Shown here one piece after another: positions 1 through 9,015 of a DNA stretch of 64,000 bases; the first letter of the stretch is position 1; each line of letters starts with the position of its first letter. The stretch is from the NCBI RefSeq assembly GCF_021021435.1, contig NZ_JAINWI010000012.1, positions 210,789 to 274,788 on the forward strand, read 5' to 3'. This DNA comes from Seohaeicola saemankumensis (GTDB lineage Bacteria; Pseudomonadota; Alphaproteobacteria; Rhodobacterales; Rhodobacteraceae). Below the pieces are notes generated by a model. The model did no database searches and was not told the DNA's origin. It was given only the letters and a program-made list of their open reading frames with translations. Both the position numbers and the translations under genes were made by a program.

Positions 1-480
1 GATCTGGGCATGACGATGAACCCGCAAGCCGCGCATTACACGCTGATGGGGATCGAGACCCTCAGCCTGCGGATGCAGCGCCATGTGGAAAATGCGGTGG
101 CCGTGGCTGGCTGGCTCGAAAAGCATCCGGCGGTCGATTACGTGACCTATGCGGGACTGCCCTCCTCGCCCTATAACCACCGCGTGGCAACGATCTGCCC
201 CAAAGGTGCGGGCGGTTTGTTCACGGTGGCGCTCAAGGGCGGCTATGACGCCTGCGTCAAGTTTGTCGACAGTCTGGAACTCTTCAGCCACGTCGCGAAC
301 CTTGGCGATACCCGCAGCCTTGTGATCCACTCCGCCTCTACCACGCATCGACAATTGTCCGAGACTCAGCAGGTCGCGGCAGGTGCCGGCCCCAATGTTG
401 TGCGGATCTCGATCGGGATCGAGGATACCAAGGATCTGATGGCCGATCTGGATCAGGCGCTGAAAAAAGCCACTGCCTGA
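1..480 (+). CDS. metY: O-acetylhomoserine sulfhydrylase, C-terminal part (5' end outside window)
   Basis: The open frame enters from the left edge, so only the last 159 residues are present; the family is about 430 residues long. The enzyme is a PLP-dependent cytosolic protein of the Cys/Met metabolism family that makes homocysteine from O-acetylhomoserine and sulfide. Visible family hallmarks are the C-terminal region FSHVANLGDTRSLVIHSAST and the closing VRISIGIEDTKDLMADLDQA, which are typical of MetY rather than of cystathionine gamma-synthase. The PLP lysine lies outside the window. A terminator follows the stop codon. Assignment to the family is firm; the exact substrate (acetyl or succinyl homoserine) is inferred. 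Confidence 0.9.
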   Translation, partial: DLGMTMNPQAAHYTLMGIETLSLRMQRHVENAVAVAGWLEKHPAVDYVTYAGLPSSPYNHRVATICPKGAGGLFTVALKGGYDACVKFVDSLELFSHVANLGDTRSLVIHSASTTHRQLSETQQVAAGAGPNVVRISIGIEDTKDLMADLDQALKKATA

Positions 481-505
481 TCGGTTCCATGTGAGGCAAA
501 ACATC

Positions 506-535
506 AAAGGGGCGCGAAAACCGCGCCCTTTCTTC
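506..535 (+). terminator. Intrinsic terminator after metY
   Basis: GGCGCG and CGCGCC, extended by AAAGG/CCTTT with one bulged G, form a hairpin with an AAAAC loop, followed by TTTCTTCTT. It lies 26 bases after the metY stop and fits a rho-independent terminator. Confidence 0.75.
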
Positions 536-587
536 TTGCCCGCAATATCCCGGGGGGAGTCCGCAGGACGGGGGGCAGCGCCCCCCT
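528..587 (+). repeat. Dispersed Rhodobacteraceae-type intergenic repeat, copy 1
   Basis: The copy starts with a variant of CTTCTTGCNCCAAATATCC (here with CCGCAATATCC) and continues into a GGGGGGC-AGC-GCCCCCC hairpin at 570-586. It lies between the converging ends of metY and the SIMPL gene. The same layout recurs at 23392-23453, and shorter cores are at 34657, 40167 and 60796. Confidence 0.75.
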
Positions 588-598
588 GACAGCCTGCC

Positions 599-1360
599 TT
601 ACTCAAGCACAAAGACCATCTGGACCGAGGCGGAAATGCCGATCTCTCCCGCGGCCACCGGCACGGAATCAGCGCGCATCGCGGCCATTTCCATCATCAT
701 CGGGCGCGGGCTTGACCCGCCCGTTTCGGTCAGGCTGACCACCGCGCCAAGGCTCACACCCGCCGCTTCTGCGTAAAGGGCCGCCTTGCGCCGAGCATTC
801 TCGACCGCCTTGCGCCGCGCCTCGTCCTCTGCGTCATCTGCGGCCTGCAAGCCGAAGCTGACCCCGTCCAGCCGGTTCGCCCCGTCGGACACCAGCGCAT
901 CCAGCACGGTGCCAACACTGTCTATATCGCGCAGGCGCACAGTCACGACATTGCTGGCCTCAAAGCCCCAAGGCACAGTCTGGGCTTGCGGGTCGGGCCG
1001 GTCACGCCAAACCGGGCCCAGCGACAGCCCCGATGTCTGCACATCCCGCGCCTCGACCCCCAGACCGGACAGGCGCTCCAGCATCGCCGCAAGCGCGTCC
1101 GAGGTCTGTTGCAGCGCCTCGGCAGCAACCTCGGCTTGATGCGTGACGCCGATCCGGATCGTGGCCATATCGGGTGCCATATCCACGCGTCCTGTGCCCG
1201 ATACGACAATCTGGCGCAGGGTCTCGGCGGGGGCCATTGTCTGTGCATGGGCCATATAGGCACCACCCGGCAATGGCAGTTGCGCCCCCATCAAAGGCAG
1301 CATGACAAGTGCAGCCCCGCTGCAGGCTGTCAGCATCAGCGGTTTGAACAGGTTCAGCAT
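599..1360 (-). CDS. SIMPL (DUF541) domain periplasmic protein
   Basis: 253 residues. The N-terminus has a hydrophobic stretch ending in AHAQ that looks like a cleavable signal peptide, so the protein is probably periplasmic. The rest matches the SIMPL/DUF541 family: IVVSGTGRVDMAPDMATIRI near residue 50, a central ASNVVTVRLRDIDSVGTVLD, and a region rich in EARRKAVENARRKAALYAEAAG. Members are small oligomeric envelope proteins; some (BP26, YggE) are linked to oxidative stress or are antigens, but no reaction is known. The ATG at 1360 has GAAAGGG just upstream. It converges with metY. The family is clear, the function is not. Confidence 0.85.
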   Translation of the reverse strand: MLNLFKPLMLTACSGAALVMLPLMGAQLPLPGGAYMAHAQTMAPAETLRQIVVSGTGRVDMAPDMATIRIGVTHQAEVAAEALQQTSDALAAMLERLSGLGVEARDVQTSGLSLGPVWRDRPDPQAQTVPWGFEASNVVTVRLRDIDSVGTVLDALVSDGANRLDGVSFGLQAADDAEDEARRKAVENARRKAALYAEAAGVSLGAVVSLTETGGSSPRPMMMEMAAMRADSVPVAAGEIGISASVQMVFVLE

Positions 1361-1556
1361 GGTTTTCCCTTTCAGTCCAGATGTCCGGAATTGAACCGGA
1401 TTTCCGCGTCAGACTGCACTACCCTGCGTGTCCGGCCAAGGGTCGCCGTCTCTCCTTCTGGGTGTTTTTCTTTCCCTCGGCAATAAGCTGCTGTAAAACC
1501 GGATTGTGATTGGCGCGGACTCCCGTCGCGCGCCTCGGGGTGGTATTAAAAGGCAT

Positions 1557-4232
1557 ATGAAACCGAACTTTGCCCTGACCTTGTCTTTCGACGGTATCGG
1601 ATTGCTGCATCGCGCTGCATCCGGCTGGCATGTTGTGGGCGAAGTAGCGCTGGATACCGATGATCTGGCGGCAGATCTGGCTGTTTTACGCCGTACCGCG
1701 GTGCAACTGGACAGCGCGGGCCTGCGCAGCAAGCTTGTCCTGCCGAACGAGCAGATCCGCTATCTGTCATTGCCTGCGCCCGCCAAGGGCGTCGATGTCG
1801 CCGCTCATGTGGCCGACGCATTGGACGGCACCACACCCTATGACGTTGCGGATCTGCGGTTCGACTGGATCATTGTGGGTAACGATCTGCATATTGCCGC
1901 CGTGGCCCTTGAAACGCTGGACGAGGCCGAAGCCTTTGCCGAAGAATATGGCTTTGGCCCTGTCAGTTTTGTGGCCACCCCCGCAGCAGACAGTTTTCCC
2001 GGAGAGCCCTTTTTCGGGCTTGCCAAGGCCGCCGCGCGCCTGATTGATCCATCGGACCGGCTGATGCGCGACAGCCATGCGATCCGCGTTCTGGGCCGCG
2101 CGACGCTTCCCGTGCCCAAGGCGGAAGGGATTGCGGCGGATCAACCCGTCTTGCATGCGGAACCGAACGCTGCGCCACTCGCCGATACAACGACCGCGGA
2201 TACGCCCATGGCGCCGGATCAGCTTGGCTCATCCGACACTGTCGAAACCGCAGCGGATAGCGCATCGCCGAAAAACCCCGCGTCTGAGGGCTATGCAGCG
2301 CATGTGGCGACCAGAACGGCCGAGGATACAACCGGATCAGAACTGGATTCACAGTCGGCGGATGAAAAGAAAGCGGATGACGCAGACAGCGCGCCCGACG
2401 CGCTGCCCAGTTTTTCAAGCCGCCGCCGAGCACCGGAATTGCCGGAGGTAAGACCTGCCGCGCCGCGTCGCCCGATCGTCGTCGACCTTCCGCCTTTGCC
2501 GAAATCCTCCCCTGCCCTGGCCGCGACGCGCGCGGGCGCGCCGGTTACGCCGCCGTTGACCGGTTTTGCGGAAACCGGCCCGTCCTTTGCGGGCAAGAAT
2601 GCCAAGAACAAATCCGCGGCACCGGCCTTGGCGGATGAAACCCTTCCCCAACCCGCAGCCTTTCGCTCGCCGCCTGCATCTGCGGCCCCGACAGCGCCGC
2701 AGGCTGACTCTGCAGGCGTGCTCGCACCTTTGCTCAGACGTCTGGCGGGCGCGGATGCAGAGGCAGACGGCACCACGGCAACGCCTCCCGGAACCAAGCC
2801 CGCCTTCATCACCCAAAGCGAAAAGCAGCGGCTGACAATCTTCGGCGCGCGCAAGCCTGACTCGGCAATGGCTATGACCCGTGGAAGGCCGCGTTTTCTG
2901 GGCCTCATCCTGACCGGCATTCTGTTGCTCTTCATGGCCGCAGTCGCCGCTTGGTCGGCAATGGTCAGCGACACGGGGTTTATCAAGGGCTTCTTCGGCG
3001 CGCCCGATACGGAATTCGCAAGCCAGCCCCCCGACGGAGAGCAGCGCGGGCTCGCCGATGCGCTGGTGTTGGAAACCGCACCCCGGGGAACCGCGCCGGA
3101 TCAAACCGGCATCGAACTGGCACGGCTGGACAGCAGCGACATGCTAACAGATCTGACCGCGGAAGAACTTGCGCCAGGGCCAGCCGATACCGCGCCTGCC
3201 GATACCTCCGCGGCAACCGATCCGGACCTCATGCCGGACGGCACAAGCCCCAGCTATGCCGCCTCGGGGATATGGCAGGTTGCGCCCGCGCAACCCGATG
3301 CGCCACCGGCCCAGACGCTCGACGATCTTTATCTCGCCTCCATCGACACAAGCCTACAGAATTTCGACGCGGTGGCCCTGCCCGAACCGCGTAGATCCTC
3401 GCCCGACAATATGCCCGTGGCGCAGTCCAGCCCTGCCCCCCAGGGCACCCGTTTCGACATGGATACGCGGGGCCTTGTCAGGGCAACCCCGCAAGGCGCG
3501 CAAACCCCTGATGGCATCATGGTCTTCGCAGGCCGCCCGCCAGTGACGCCCGAGGGAATGCCGACGCGCTTTGAACGCACACCCGCAGCCGAGACGCAAG
3601 CCGATCCCGCTTTGGCGGCTTTCCGTCCCCGCGAGCGTCCTGACACGCTGGCCGAAAGCAACGAAAGGGCGCAATTGGGCGGGCTGAGCCGCAGCGAATT
3701 GTCCAATTTGCGTCCCCGTTTGCGCCCCGCGACACTGGCAGCCGTTGCACAAGCCCTGCAAGAGGACGACACTGCCGAAGCGGCAGAAGACGAGGCCGAA
3801 GTGGCGGCGCTGGAAACGGCCACAGCGCAGGCAATCGCCACATCGCTGAAACCGCTGGCGCGCCCGCGCAACTTTGCTTCGACCGTAGACAACACCCGTC
3901 AGAGGCAGCAACAGCAACCGGCCCCGCAGCAGGTGGCCGCCGCAGCGACCCTTGCCCCGCAACGCAATGCCGCACCGCAAATCCCCTCGTCGGCCTCGGT
4001 TGCGCAACAAGCCACAGTCCGCGGCGCGATCAATCTGCGGCAAGTCAACCTGATCGGCGTCTATGGCCAACCCTCGAACCGCCGCGCCCTGGTCCGCCTG
4101 TCAAACGGACGCTACCAGAAAGTGCAGGTCGGTGACCGGCTGGACGGCGGACAGGTCCGCGCCATCGGCGAAAGCGAGCTGAGCTACGTCAAGGGCAACC
4201 GCGCCATCGTGCTGACCATGCCGCGGGGGTGA
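1557..4232 (+). CDS. Large membrane protein with PilM/GspL-like N-terminus and PilP/GspC-like C-terminus
   Basis: 891 residues from the ATG at 1557, chosen because the conserved-looking MKPNFALTLSFDGIGLL begins there; an in-frame start at 1506 is possible but adds an unlike leader. Residues 1-160 resemble the actin-like fold of PilM/GspL proteins. Residues 170-440 are a long low-complexity Ala/Pro/Glu region. One membrane segment is near 447-470 (FLGLILTGILLLFMAAVAAW). A second disordered region follows. The last 60 residues (LIGVYGQPSNRRALVRL, VGDRLDGG, AIGESELSYVKG) look like the homology region of GspC/PilP inner-membrane pilus or secretion proteins. Similar Rhodobacterales proteins are, from memory, often labelled hypothetical or wrongly translation initiation factor 2. 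Neighbours give no secretion genes. The fold assignments are inference. Confidence 0.7.
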   Translation: MKPNFALTLSFDGIGLLHRAASGWHVVGEVALDTDDLAADLAVLRRTAVQLDSAGLRSKLVLPNEQIRYLSLPAPAKGVDVAAHVADALDGTTPYDVADLRFDWIIVGNDLHIAAVALETLDEAEAFAEEYGFGPVSFVATPAADSFPGEPFFGLAKAAARLIDPSDRLMRDSHAIRVLGRATLPVPKAEGIAADQPVLHAEPNAAPLADTTTADTPMAPDQLGSSDTVETAADSASPKNPASEGYAAHVATRTAEDTTGSELDSQSADEKKADDADSAPDALPSFSSRRRAPELPEVRPAAPRRPIVVDLPPLPKSSPALAATRAGAPVTPPLTGFAETGPSFAGKNAKNKSAAPALADETLPQPAAFRSPPASAAPTAPQADSAGVLAPLLRRLAGADAEADGTTATPPGTKPAFITQSEKQRLTIFGARKPDSAMAMTRGRPRFLGLILTGILLLFMAAVAAWSAMVSDTGFIKGFFGAPDTEFASQPPDGEQRGLADALVLETAPRGTAPDQTGIELARLDSSDMLTDLTAEELAPGPADTAPADTSAATDPDLMPDGTSPSYAASGIWQVAPAQPDAPPAQTLDDLYLASIDTSLQNFDAVALPEPRRSSPDNMPVAQSSPAPQGTRFDMDTRGLVRATPQGAQTPDGIMVFAGRPPVTPEGMPTRFERTPAAETQADPALAAFRPRERPDTLAESNERAQLGGLSRSELSNLRPRLRPATLAAVAQALQEDDTAEAAEDEAEVAALETATAQAIATSLKPLARPRNFASTVDNTRQRQQQQPAPQQVAAAATLAPQRNAAPQIPSSASVAQQATVRGAINLRQVNLIGVYGQPSNRRALVRLSNGRYQKVQVGDRLDGGQVRAIGESELSYVKGNRAIVLTMPRG

Positions 4233-4360
4233 CGTGGGGGTGAAGCACGCAGGATACCCGGACAGGGCATAACCGAATGCCGTTAGCTCTCTACGCAAAT
4301 GACCGATAGCGGCCTTTTGTGGCCAATACAGCGGAAGTCTGCTTTGAGCCAACACTAACT

Positions 4361-5014
4361 TCAAAGAAATGTTGCCGAACCAACAGCCCAACCCAACGTA
4401 AGTGGTATCCCCGAAGGCAAGATGCTGGTTTGCGCTTGTCCAGGGTCAATCTTGAGTTCGAATCGTTCAGCAAAAGCTTGGAAGTCTTCAATCCAGCGAT
4501 GCTCCTGTGAAAAAGACTGAACAATCATGCCAGCCTTATCCGTTCTAAAACGATTTGCTTCGAGCACCGCAGCAGCTGTTCGGTGTAACAACTGGTAACG
4601 CAGATTTCCGGGTGGCGGTGCGCTCAACCCCAGTAGATCGCAGATGAAACCCATGCGTTCAATCTTCCCTTTGCTCGCATTCATCATCCACTCACTGACC
4701 GTCGGACCAAAAGGCTCGTTCACCTTTTCCTCTACTGCGATTGCCATTGATTCATTGCCAACCCGAACCAATGCAAACACGTCACATTGGCTTTCTCTAC
4801 TCCCGCCGGGCAACGCAACCTTGTGTTCCGGAATCGCCAGAAGGAGTTCAACTGATTCACCCAAAAGTTTTGAAATGTCCGGGGGCAAACCGTTTGCAGC
4901 CTCCCACGACAATGCAGTTGCCATAGCTGAGTAACCGCGTTTCCATTGCTTCTCTGGGTCAGCAAGAAAGCGCCGCCAATCGTTGGGCCCTGTAGTCGGA
5001 ATAAATATCGTCAC
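4361..5014 (-). CDS. DUF6946-like protein, possible PD-(D/E)XK nuclease fold
   Basis: 217 residues from a GTG at 5012-5014, which has AAGGGG eight bases upstream and starts the family-like sequence TIFIPTTGPNDWRRFLADPE. The frame stays open to an ATG at 5242, but that 76-residue extension has no family character. Typical features are WEAANGLPPDI, a VALPGGSRESQCDVFALVRV strand, then AIAVEEKVNEPFG, giving an Asp followed by E-x-K as in PD-(D/E)XK enzymes, and RYQLLHRTAAAVLEANRF. Such proteins occur singly and their role is unknown to me. Base composition is AT-richer than the neighbours and the gene is isolated, which suggests an accessory gene. The nuclease idea is inference. Confidence 0.7.
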   Translation of the reverse strand: MTIFIPTTGPNDWRRFLADPEKQWKRGYSAMATALSWEAANGLPPDISKLLGESVELLLAIPEHKVALPGGSRESQCDVFALVRVGNESMAIAVEEKVNEPFGPTVSEWMMNASKGKIERMGFICDLLGLSAPPPGNLRYQLLHRTAAAVLEANRFRTDKAGMIVQSFSQEHRWIEDFQAFAERFELKIDPGQAQTSILPSGIPLTLGWAVGSATFL

Positions 5015-5342
5015 AACGAAAACCCCTTGGTTCGAAAATTGAATGACAGTTCGGACGATAGAGCCACTGCTTTCCAAGTCTACGAATGATTCTCGACCCC
5101 TGAAGTTGCCAATGTCCCCCTCGTCCGCGTACCGGACATCCGTGCCCATTGCAGCGAAGACCGCTCTCTGCCCTTGCGCCAGACCTGCTGTCGTCCCGCT
5201 AAGCAGCGGCCTTACCGCGGCAATGATTGGGGGCCTCCCCAAGGCAACCCAACCACCGCCAAACCCCTAAAATAAGGTAAACGCGCCCGCCCAATCCGTT
5301 GACATCATTGGCCTCAAGAATACGCCATCACGGGACACACCC
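5015..5342. other. Gap between the DUF6946-like gene and the hpd terminator
   Basis: 328 bases with no convincing gene. The minus frame of the downstream gene stays open to 5242 but resembles no family. Probably holds the promoter for the gene ending at 4361; no clear -35/-10 pair was recognised. Confidence 0.5.
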
Positions 5343-5375
5343 AAAAAAAACGCCCCCGGCGCACCGGAGGCGTTT
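5343..5375 (-). terminator. Intrinsic terminator after hpd
   Basis: On the minus strand the sequence ACGCCTCCGG-TGCG-CCGGGGGCGT is followed by eight T residues. It begins about 20 bases beyond the hpd stop codon. Confidence 0.85.
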
Positions 5376-5396
5376 GCGGCGCTCAAGGCAGACCGA

Positions 5397-6494
5397 TCAC
5401 TCGGCGGCGGAAATCTCGCCCGCGTTGATCTGCTCCTGCTCGATCGACTCGAACAACGCCTTGAAGTTGCCCTCACCGAAACCGTCATCGCCCTTGCGCT
5501 GGATGAACTCGAAGAAAATCGGCCCGATCACGGTTTTCGAGAAGATCTGCAGCAGGATCTTGGTCTCGCCGCCATCCACCACGCCTTCGCCGTCGATCAG
5601 GATGCCGTGCTTTTGCATTCGGTCCAGCGGTTCTTCGTGGTCTTGCACGCGGGTTTTGCTCAACTCGTAATAGGCCGGCGGCGGTGCGGGCATGAAGCGG
5701 ATACCGCGCGCGTAAATCTCGTCGGTGGCATCATAAAGCTTGTCAGTGCCCACCGCGATATGTTGGATACCCTCGCCGTTATACTTCTTGAGATAGGCCA
5801 CGATCTGCCCTGTCTCGCCACGATCCTCGTTGATCGGGATGCGAATACGCCCGCAGGGCGAAGTGAGCGCGCGGCTGAACAAGCCGGTAAACTTGCCCTC
5901 GATATCGAAGAAGCGGATTTCGCGGAAATTGAAGATCTTGCTGTAGAAGCTGAACCACTTGTCCATGTTGCCCTTGTAGACATTGTGGGTCAGGTGATCG
6001 AGATAGAAGAACCCCACGCCCGCAGGCTTGGACGGGGCCAGCCAGTCGAATTCGCGGTTATAGGGGCTGGTGTCGTGGTATTCGTCGATGAAATAGATCA
6101 GTGATCCGCCGATTCCCACAATCGCGGGCACATCCATCGTTTTGTCGGCGCCTTTGTATTCCTCGGCACCGCGCGCCACGGCATGGGCCAGCGCTTTGTC
6201 CGCATCGACAACCCGCCACCCCATCGAGGGCGCGCAGGGCCCGTGATCCGCGACAAAGCGCGTTGCCATCGCGCCCGGCTCGGCATTGATGATATAGGTG
6301 ATATCTCCCTGCTGCCACAGCTCGATATTTTTGGTCTTGTGGCGTCCGGTCAGCGCATAGCCCATCTTGGCGAAAAGATCGCGCAACTGCTGCGGTTCGG
6401 GATGGGCGAATTCGACAAATTCGAACCCGTCAGTACCTGCGGGATTGGCCGGAGTGATGGCCGATTTCGGGGCGTCATGTGGAAATGGTCCCAT
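5397..6494 (-). CDS. hpd: 4-hydroxyphenylpyruvate dioxygenase
   Basis: 365 residues, usual length for the family. The enzyme converts 4-hydroxyphenylpyruvate to homogentisate in tyrosine breakdown, using Fe(II). The expected iron ligands are visible: His in LDHLTHNVY (about residue 165), His in GIQHIAVGTD (about 243) and Glu in FFEFIQRKG (about 327). The start was set at the ATG at 6494 (MGPFPHDAPK), which has ACAGGAGA eight bases upstream; an in-frame ATG at 6536 lacks such a site. It is divergent from an Lrp-type regulator gene, which probably controls it. No homogentisate dioxygenase gene is in the window. Confidence 0.95.
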   Translation of the reverse strand: MGPFPHDAPKSAITPANPAGTDGFEFVEFAHPEPQQLRDLFAKMGYALTGRHKTKNIELWQQGDITYIINAEPGAMATRFVADHGPCAPSMGWRVVDADKALAHAVARGAEEYKGADKTMDVPAIVGIGGSLIYFIDEYHDTSPYNREFDWLAPSKPAGVGFFYLDHLTHNVYKGNMDKWFSFYSKIFNFREIRFFDIEGKFTGLFSRALTSPCGRIRIPINEDRGETGQIVAYLKKYNGEGIQHIAVGTDKLYDATDEIYARGIRFMPAPPPAYYELSKTRVQDHEEPLDRMQKHGILIDGEGVVDGGETKILLQIFSKTVIGPIFFEFIQRKGDDGFGEGNFKALFESIEQEQINAGEISAAE

Positions 6495-6640
6495 TGCGCG
6501 GTCTCCTGTCGAGTGTTCCTGTTTCGCTGCTGACAAGATAGCGCGAACAAGACCGGATTTCTGCGCGTTTTTAGGATCGCTTTTGGTTGTTCATGCGCTA
6601 TGCTGACGGAAATTGACGGACAGGCGCGGGATTTACGCAT

Positions 6641-7096
6641 ATGCTGGATGACACCGATAAACGCCTTCTGGCCGCGCTGCAAAAGAACGCCCATCTGACC
6701 GCGCAAGAACTGGGCGAGGTGCTGAACCTGTCGCCCAGTCAGGCCGGACGCCGCCGCCAACGGCTCGAAGCCGAAGGCTTCATCACCGTTTACGCCGCAC
6801 GGCTTGATCCGTTGAAGCTGGGTCTCTCCGTGCAAGCCTTCGTGCAGGTTCAACTGGCCACTCACGGACCAGAGCAGTCGCGCAGCTTCGCGCGACTTGT
6901 CGCCACACAGCCTGCGATCATTTCGGCATGGACCCTGACAGGCGATGCGGATTACCTGTTGCGTGTCTACTGTGACGACCTGCCCGCGCTGAACCGGCTG
7001 ATCCACGAGGTACTGTTGCCGCATCCTGCTGTGGCCCGCGTGCAAAGCCAGATCGTGATGGACCAGTTCAAACAGGACGCGCCCCTGCCGACCTGA
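6641..7096 (+). CDS. Lrp/AsnC family transcriptional regulator
   Basis: 151 residues. The N-terminal winged helix-turn-helix is seen as LDDTDKRLLAALQKNAHLTA and ELGEVLNLSPSQAGRRRQRL. The C-terminal half is a RAM/AsnC ligand domain with AWTLTGDADYLLRVYCDDL and a final VARVQSQIVMDQ. Members sense amino acids and bind DNA as octamers. It is transcribed divergently from hpd across a 146-base gap, so aromatic amino acid control of hpd is a reasonable guess. The effector is not known. Confidence 0.9.
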   Translation: MLDDTDKRLLAALQKNAHLTAQELGEVLNLSPSQAGRRRQRLEAEGFITVYAARLDPLKLGLSVQAFVQVQLATHGPEQSRSFARLVATQPAIISAWTLTGDADYLLRVYCDDLPALNRLIHEVLLPHPAVARVQSQIVMDQFKQDAPLPT

Positions 7097-7117
7097 GCGC
7101 AACAGCAAGGATGACCC

Positions 7118-8995
7118 ATGGAAAGTTTCCTCTATCAGGCCTCGATCTACCTTGCCGCCGCCGTGATAGCGGTGCCGATCGCCGCAAGGCTGGGGTTGGG
7201 CTCGGTGCTGGGCTATCTGGCCGCAGGCATTGTCATCGGCCCGGTTCTGGGGCTGGTCGGCACCGAAACGCAGGACTTGCAGCATTTCGCCGAATTCGGC
7301 GTCGTGATGATGCTGTTTCTGATCGGACTGGAACTGGAACCCCGCGCGCTGTGGGATATGCGGCACAAGCTGTTGGGTCTGGGGGGCGCTCAGGTCTTGC
7401 TGACCATGGGCGCTGTAATGGCTGCAGGCATGGCGTTCGGTCTGGGCTGGAGCACGGCGCTGGCCGTGGGGCTGGTGCTGTCGCTGTCATCCACGGCTAT
7501 CGTGCTGCAGACTCTGTCGGAAAAGGGGCTGATGCAAACGGGCGGCGGGCGATCCGCCTTTTCCGTTTTGCTGACGCAGGATATCGCGGTGATCCCGATG
7601 CTGGCCCTGATGCCGCTTCTGGCCTTTCCGATGCTCGCGCAGGTCGGTCCCAATGGCGAGGTGTTGCGCCCCTCTGAATTGGCAGATCACGGTCATTCAA
7701 TGTCGCTGGTCGAAGGTTTACCGGGCTGGGGCGTGACACTGGTCACCCTGGGGGCCGTGGCGCTGGTGATTCTTGCGGGCATCTACCTGATCAGGCCGCT
7801 TTTCCGCTACATCCATCAGGCCCATCTGCGCGAGATGTATACGGCGCTGGCCCTTCTGATCGTGCTGGGCATCGGGTTTCTGATGATGCTCGTCGGCCTG
7901 TCCCCCGCGCTTGGTACGTTTCTGGCCGGTGTGGTGCTGGCAAACAGCGAATTCCGGCATGAGCTGGAAAGCGATATCGAACCTTTCAAGGGCCTGTTGC
8001 TGGGTCTGTTTTTCATCACCGTGGGCGCGGGGATCAACTTTGGCATGCTTTTCGGTGATCCGCTGCTGCTGATCGGTTTGACGCTTGGCCTGATCCTGCT
8101 GAAAGGCGTGATTCTGTTCGGTCTGGGTCTGATTTTCAGACTCAAGGGCCGTGACCAATGGCTGTTCACACTGTCGCTGGCGCAAGCGGGCGAATTCGGC
8201 TTTGTGCTGCTGTCCTTTTCGGTGCAGCAAAACGTGCTGCCACGCGGTTTGGCGGATCAACTGCTCTTGGTGGTTGCGCTTTCGATGCTGATCACGCCGC
8301 TGTTGTTCATTCTCTACGAAGTCCTGTCGCGCCGCATGGCTGAGGCAGACAAATCCCGTCCACATGACGAGATTACCGAGCAAGGGACAGTGATCATCGC
8401 GGGCATTGGCCGCTTCGGTCAGATCGTCAACCGCCTGGTGCAAGCCAGCGGCTTTACGACCGTGGTTCTGGACCATGACATGGCGACAATCCAACTGATG
8501 CGGCAATTCGGTTTCAAAGGGTTTTTCGGCGATCCTACCCGCCCCGAATTGCTGCATGCGGCGGGGCTGCACAAGGCAAGCGTGCTGGTCGTGGCGCTGG
8601 ATGATCCCGCAGCGGCGACCCGACTTGTGACCTTTGCCCGTCAGGAGCGGCCCGATCTGCATATCATCGCGCGCGCCCGCGACCGCGTGCATGTCTTCCA
8701 ACTGGTCAAGGCAGGTGCCAATGACGTGGTGCGCGAAATGTTCGACAGCTCGCTGCGTGCGGGTCGATATGTTCTGGAGAATATGGGACTGACCGAATAC
8801 GAGGCGGCGCAAGCGGAAACCGTCTTTTACCACCACGACCGCGACGCCCTGCGCGAGTTGGCAGAACTCTGGGACCCGACCCTGCCGGCCGATCAGAACA
8901 CAGCTTATGTCAAGCGCGCGCGCGAGTTGAACAAGGAACTCGAGATGATGATGCTGGCGAAGATCGAATCCGAACGTCCCGCAGAGGCGGGTTAA
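7118..8995 (+). CDS. CPA2 family cation:proton antiporter with RCK domain (KefB/KefC type)
   Basis: 625 residues. About the first 400 residues form a hydrophobic exchanger domain with many membrane segments (for example YLAAGIVIGPVLGLVG and FLAGVVLANSEFRHELESDI). From about residue 423 a TrkA-N/RCK domain begins with TVIIAGIGRFGQIVNRLVQA, a nucleotide-binding Rossmann motif, and continues with GDPTRPELLHAAGLHKASVL. This layout is that of KefB/KefC potassium efflux or related K+/H+ antiporters in the inner membrane. No ancillary KefF/KefG is beside it. The ATG at 7118 was used; it lies 21 bases after the Lrp gene, so the two may be co-transcribed. Confidence 0.9.
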   Translation: MESFLYQASIYLAAAVIAVPIAARLGLGSVLGYLAAGIVIGPVLGLVGTETQDLQHFAEFGVVMMLFLIGLELEPRALWDMRHKLLGLGGAQVLLTMGAVMAAGMAFGLGWSTALAVGLVLSLSSTAIVLQTLSEKGLMQTGGGRSAFSVLLTQDIAVIPMLALMPLLAFPMLAQVGPNGEVLRPSELADHGHSMSLVEGLPGWGVTLVTLGAVALVILAGIYLIRPLFRYIHQAHLREMYTALALLIVLGIGFLMMLVGLSPALGTFLAGVVLANSEFRHELESDIEPFKGLLLGLFFITVGAGINFGMLFGDPLLLIGLTLGLILLKGVILFGLGLIFRLKGRDQWLFTLSLAQAGEFGFVLLSFSVQQNVLPRGLADQLLLVVALSMLITPLLFILYEVLSRRMAEADKSRPHDEITEQGTVIIAGIGRFGQIVNRLVQASGFTTVVLDHDMATIQLMRQFGFKGFFGDPTRPELLHAAGLHKASVLVVALDDPAAATRLVTFARQERPDLHIIARARDRVHVFQLVKAGANDVVREMFDSSLRAGRYVLENMGLTEYEAAQAETVFYHHDRDALRELAELWDPTLPADQNTAYVKRARELNKELEMMMLAKIESERPAEAG

Positions 8996-9015
8996 CCCGC
9001 CCCCGCCATTGAGGT

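Noticed and set aside
5015..5242. N-terminal extension of the DUF6946-like gene to an ATG at 5242
   Set aside because: The 76 extra residues match nothing and a GTG with a strong ribosome-binding site begins the family-like part.
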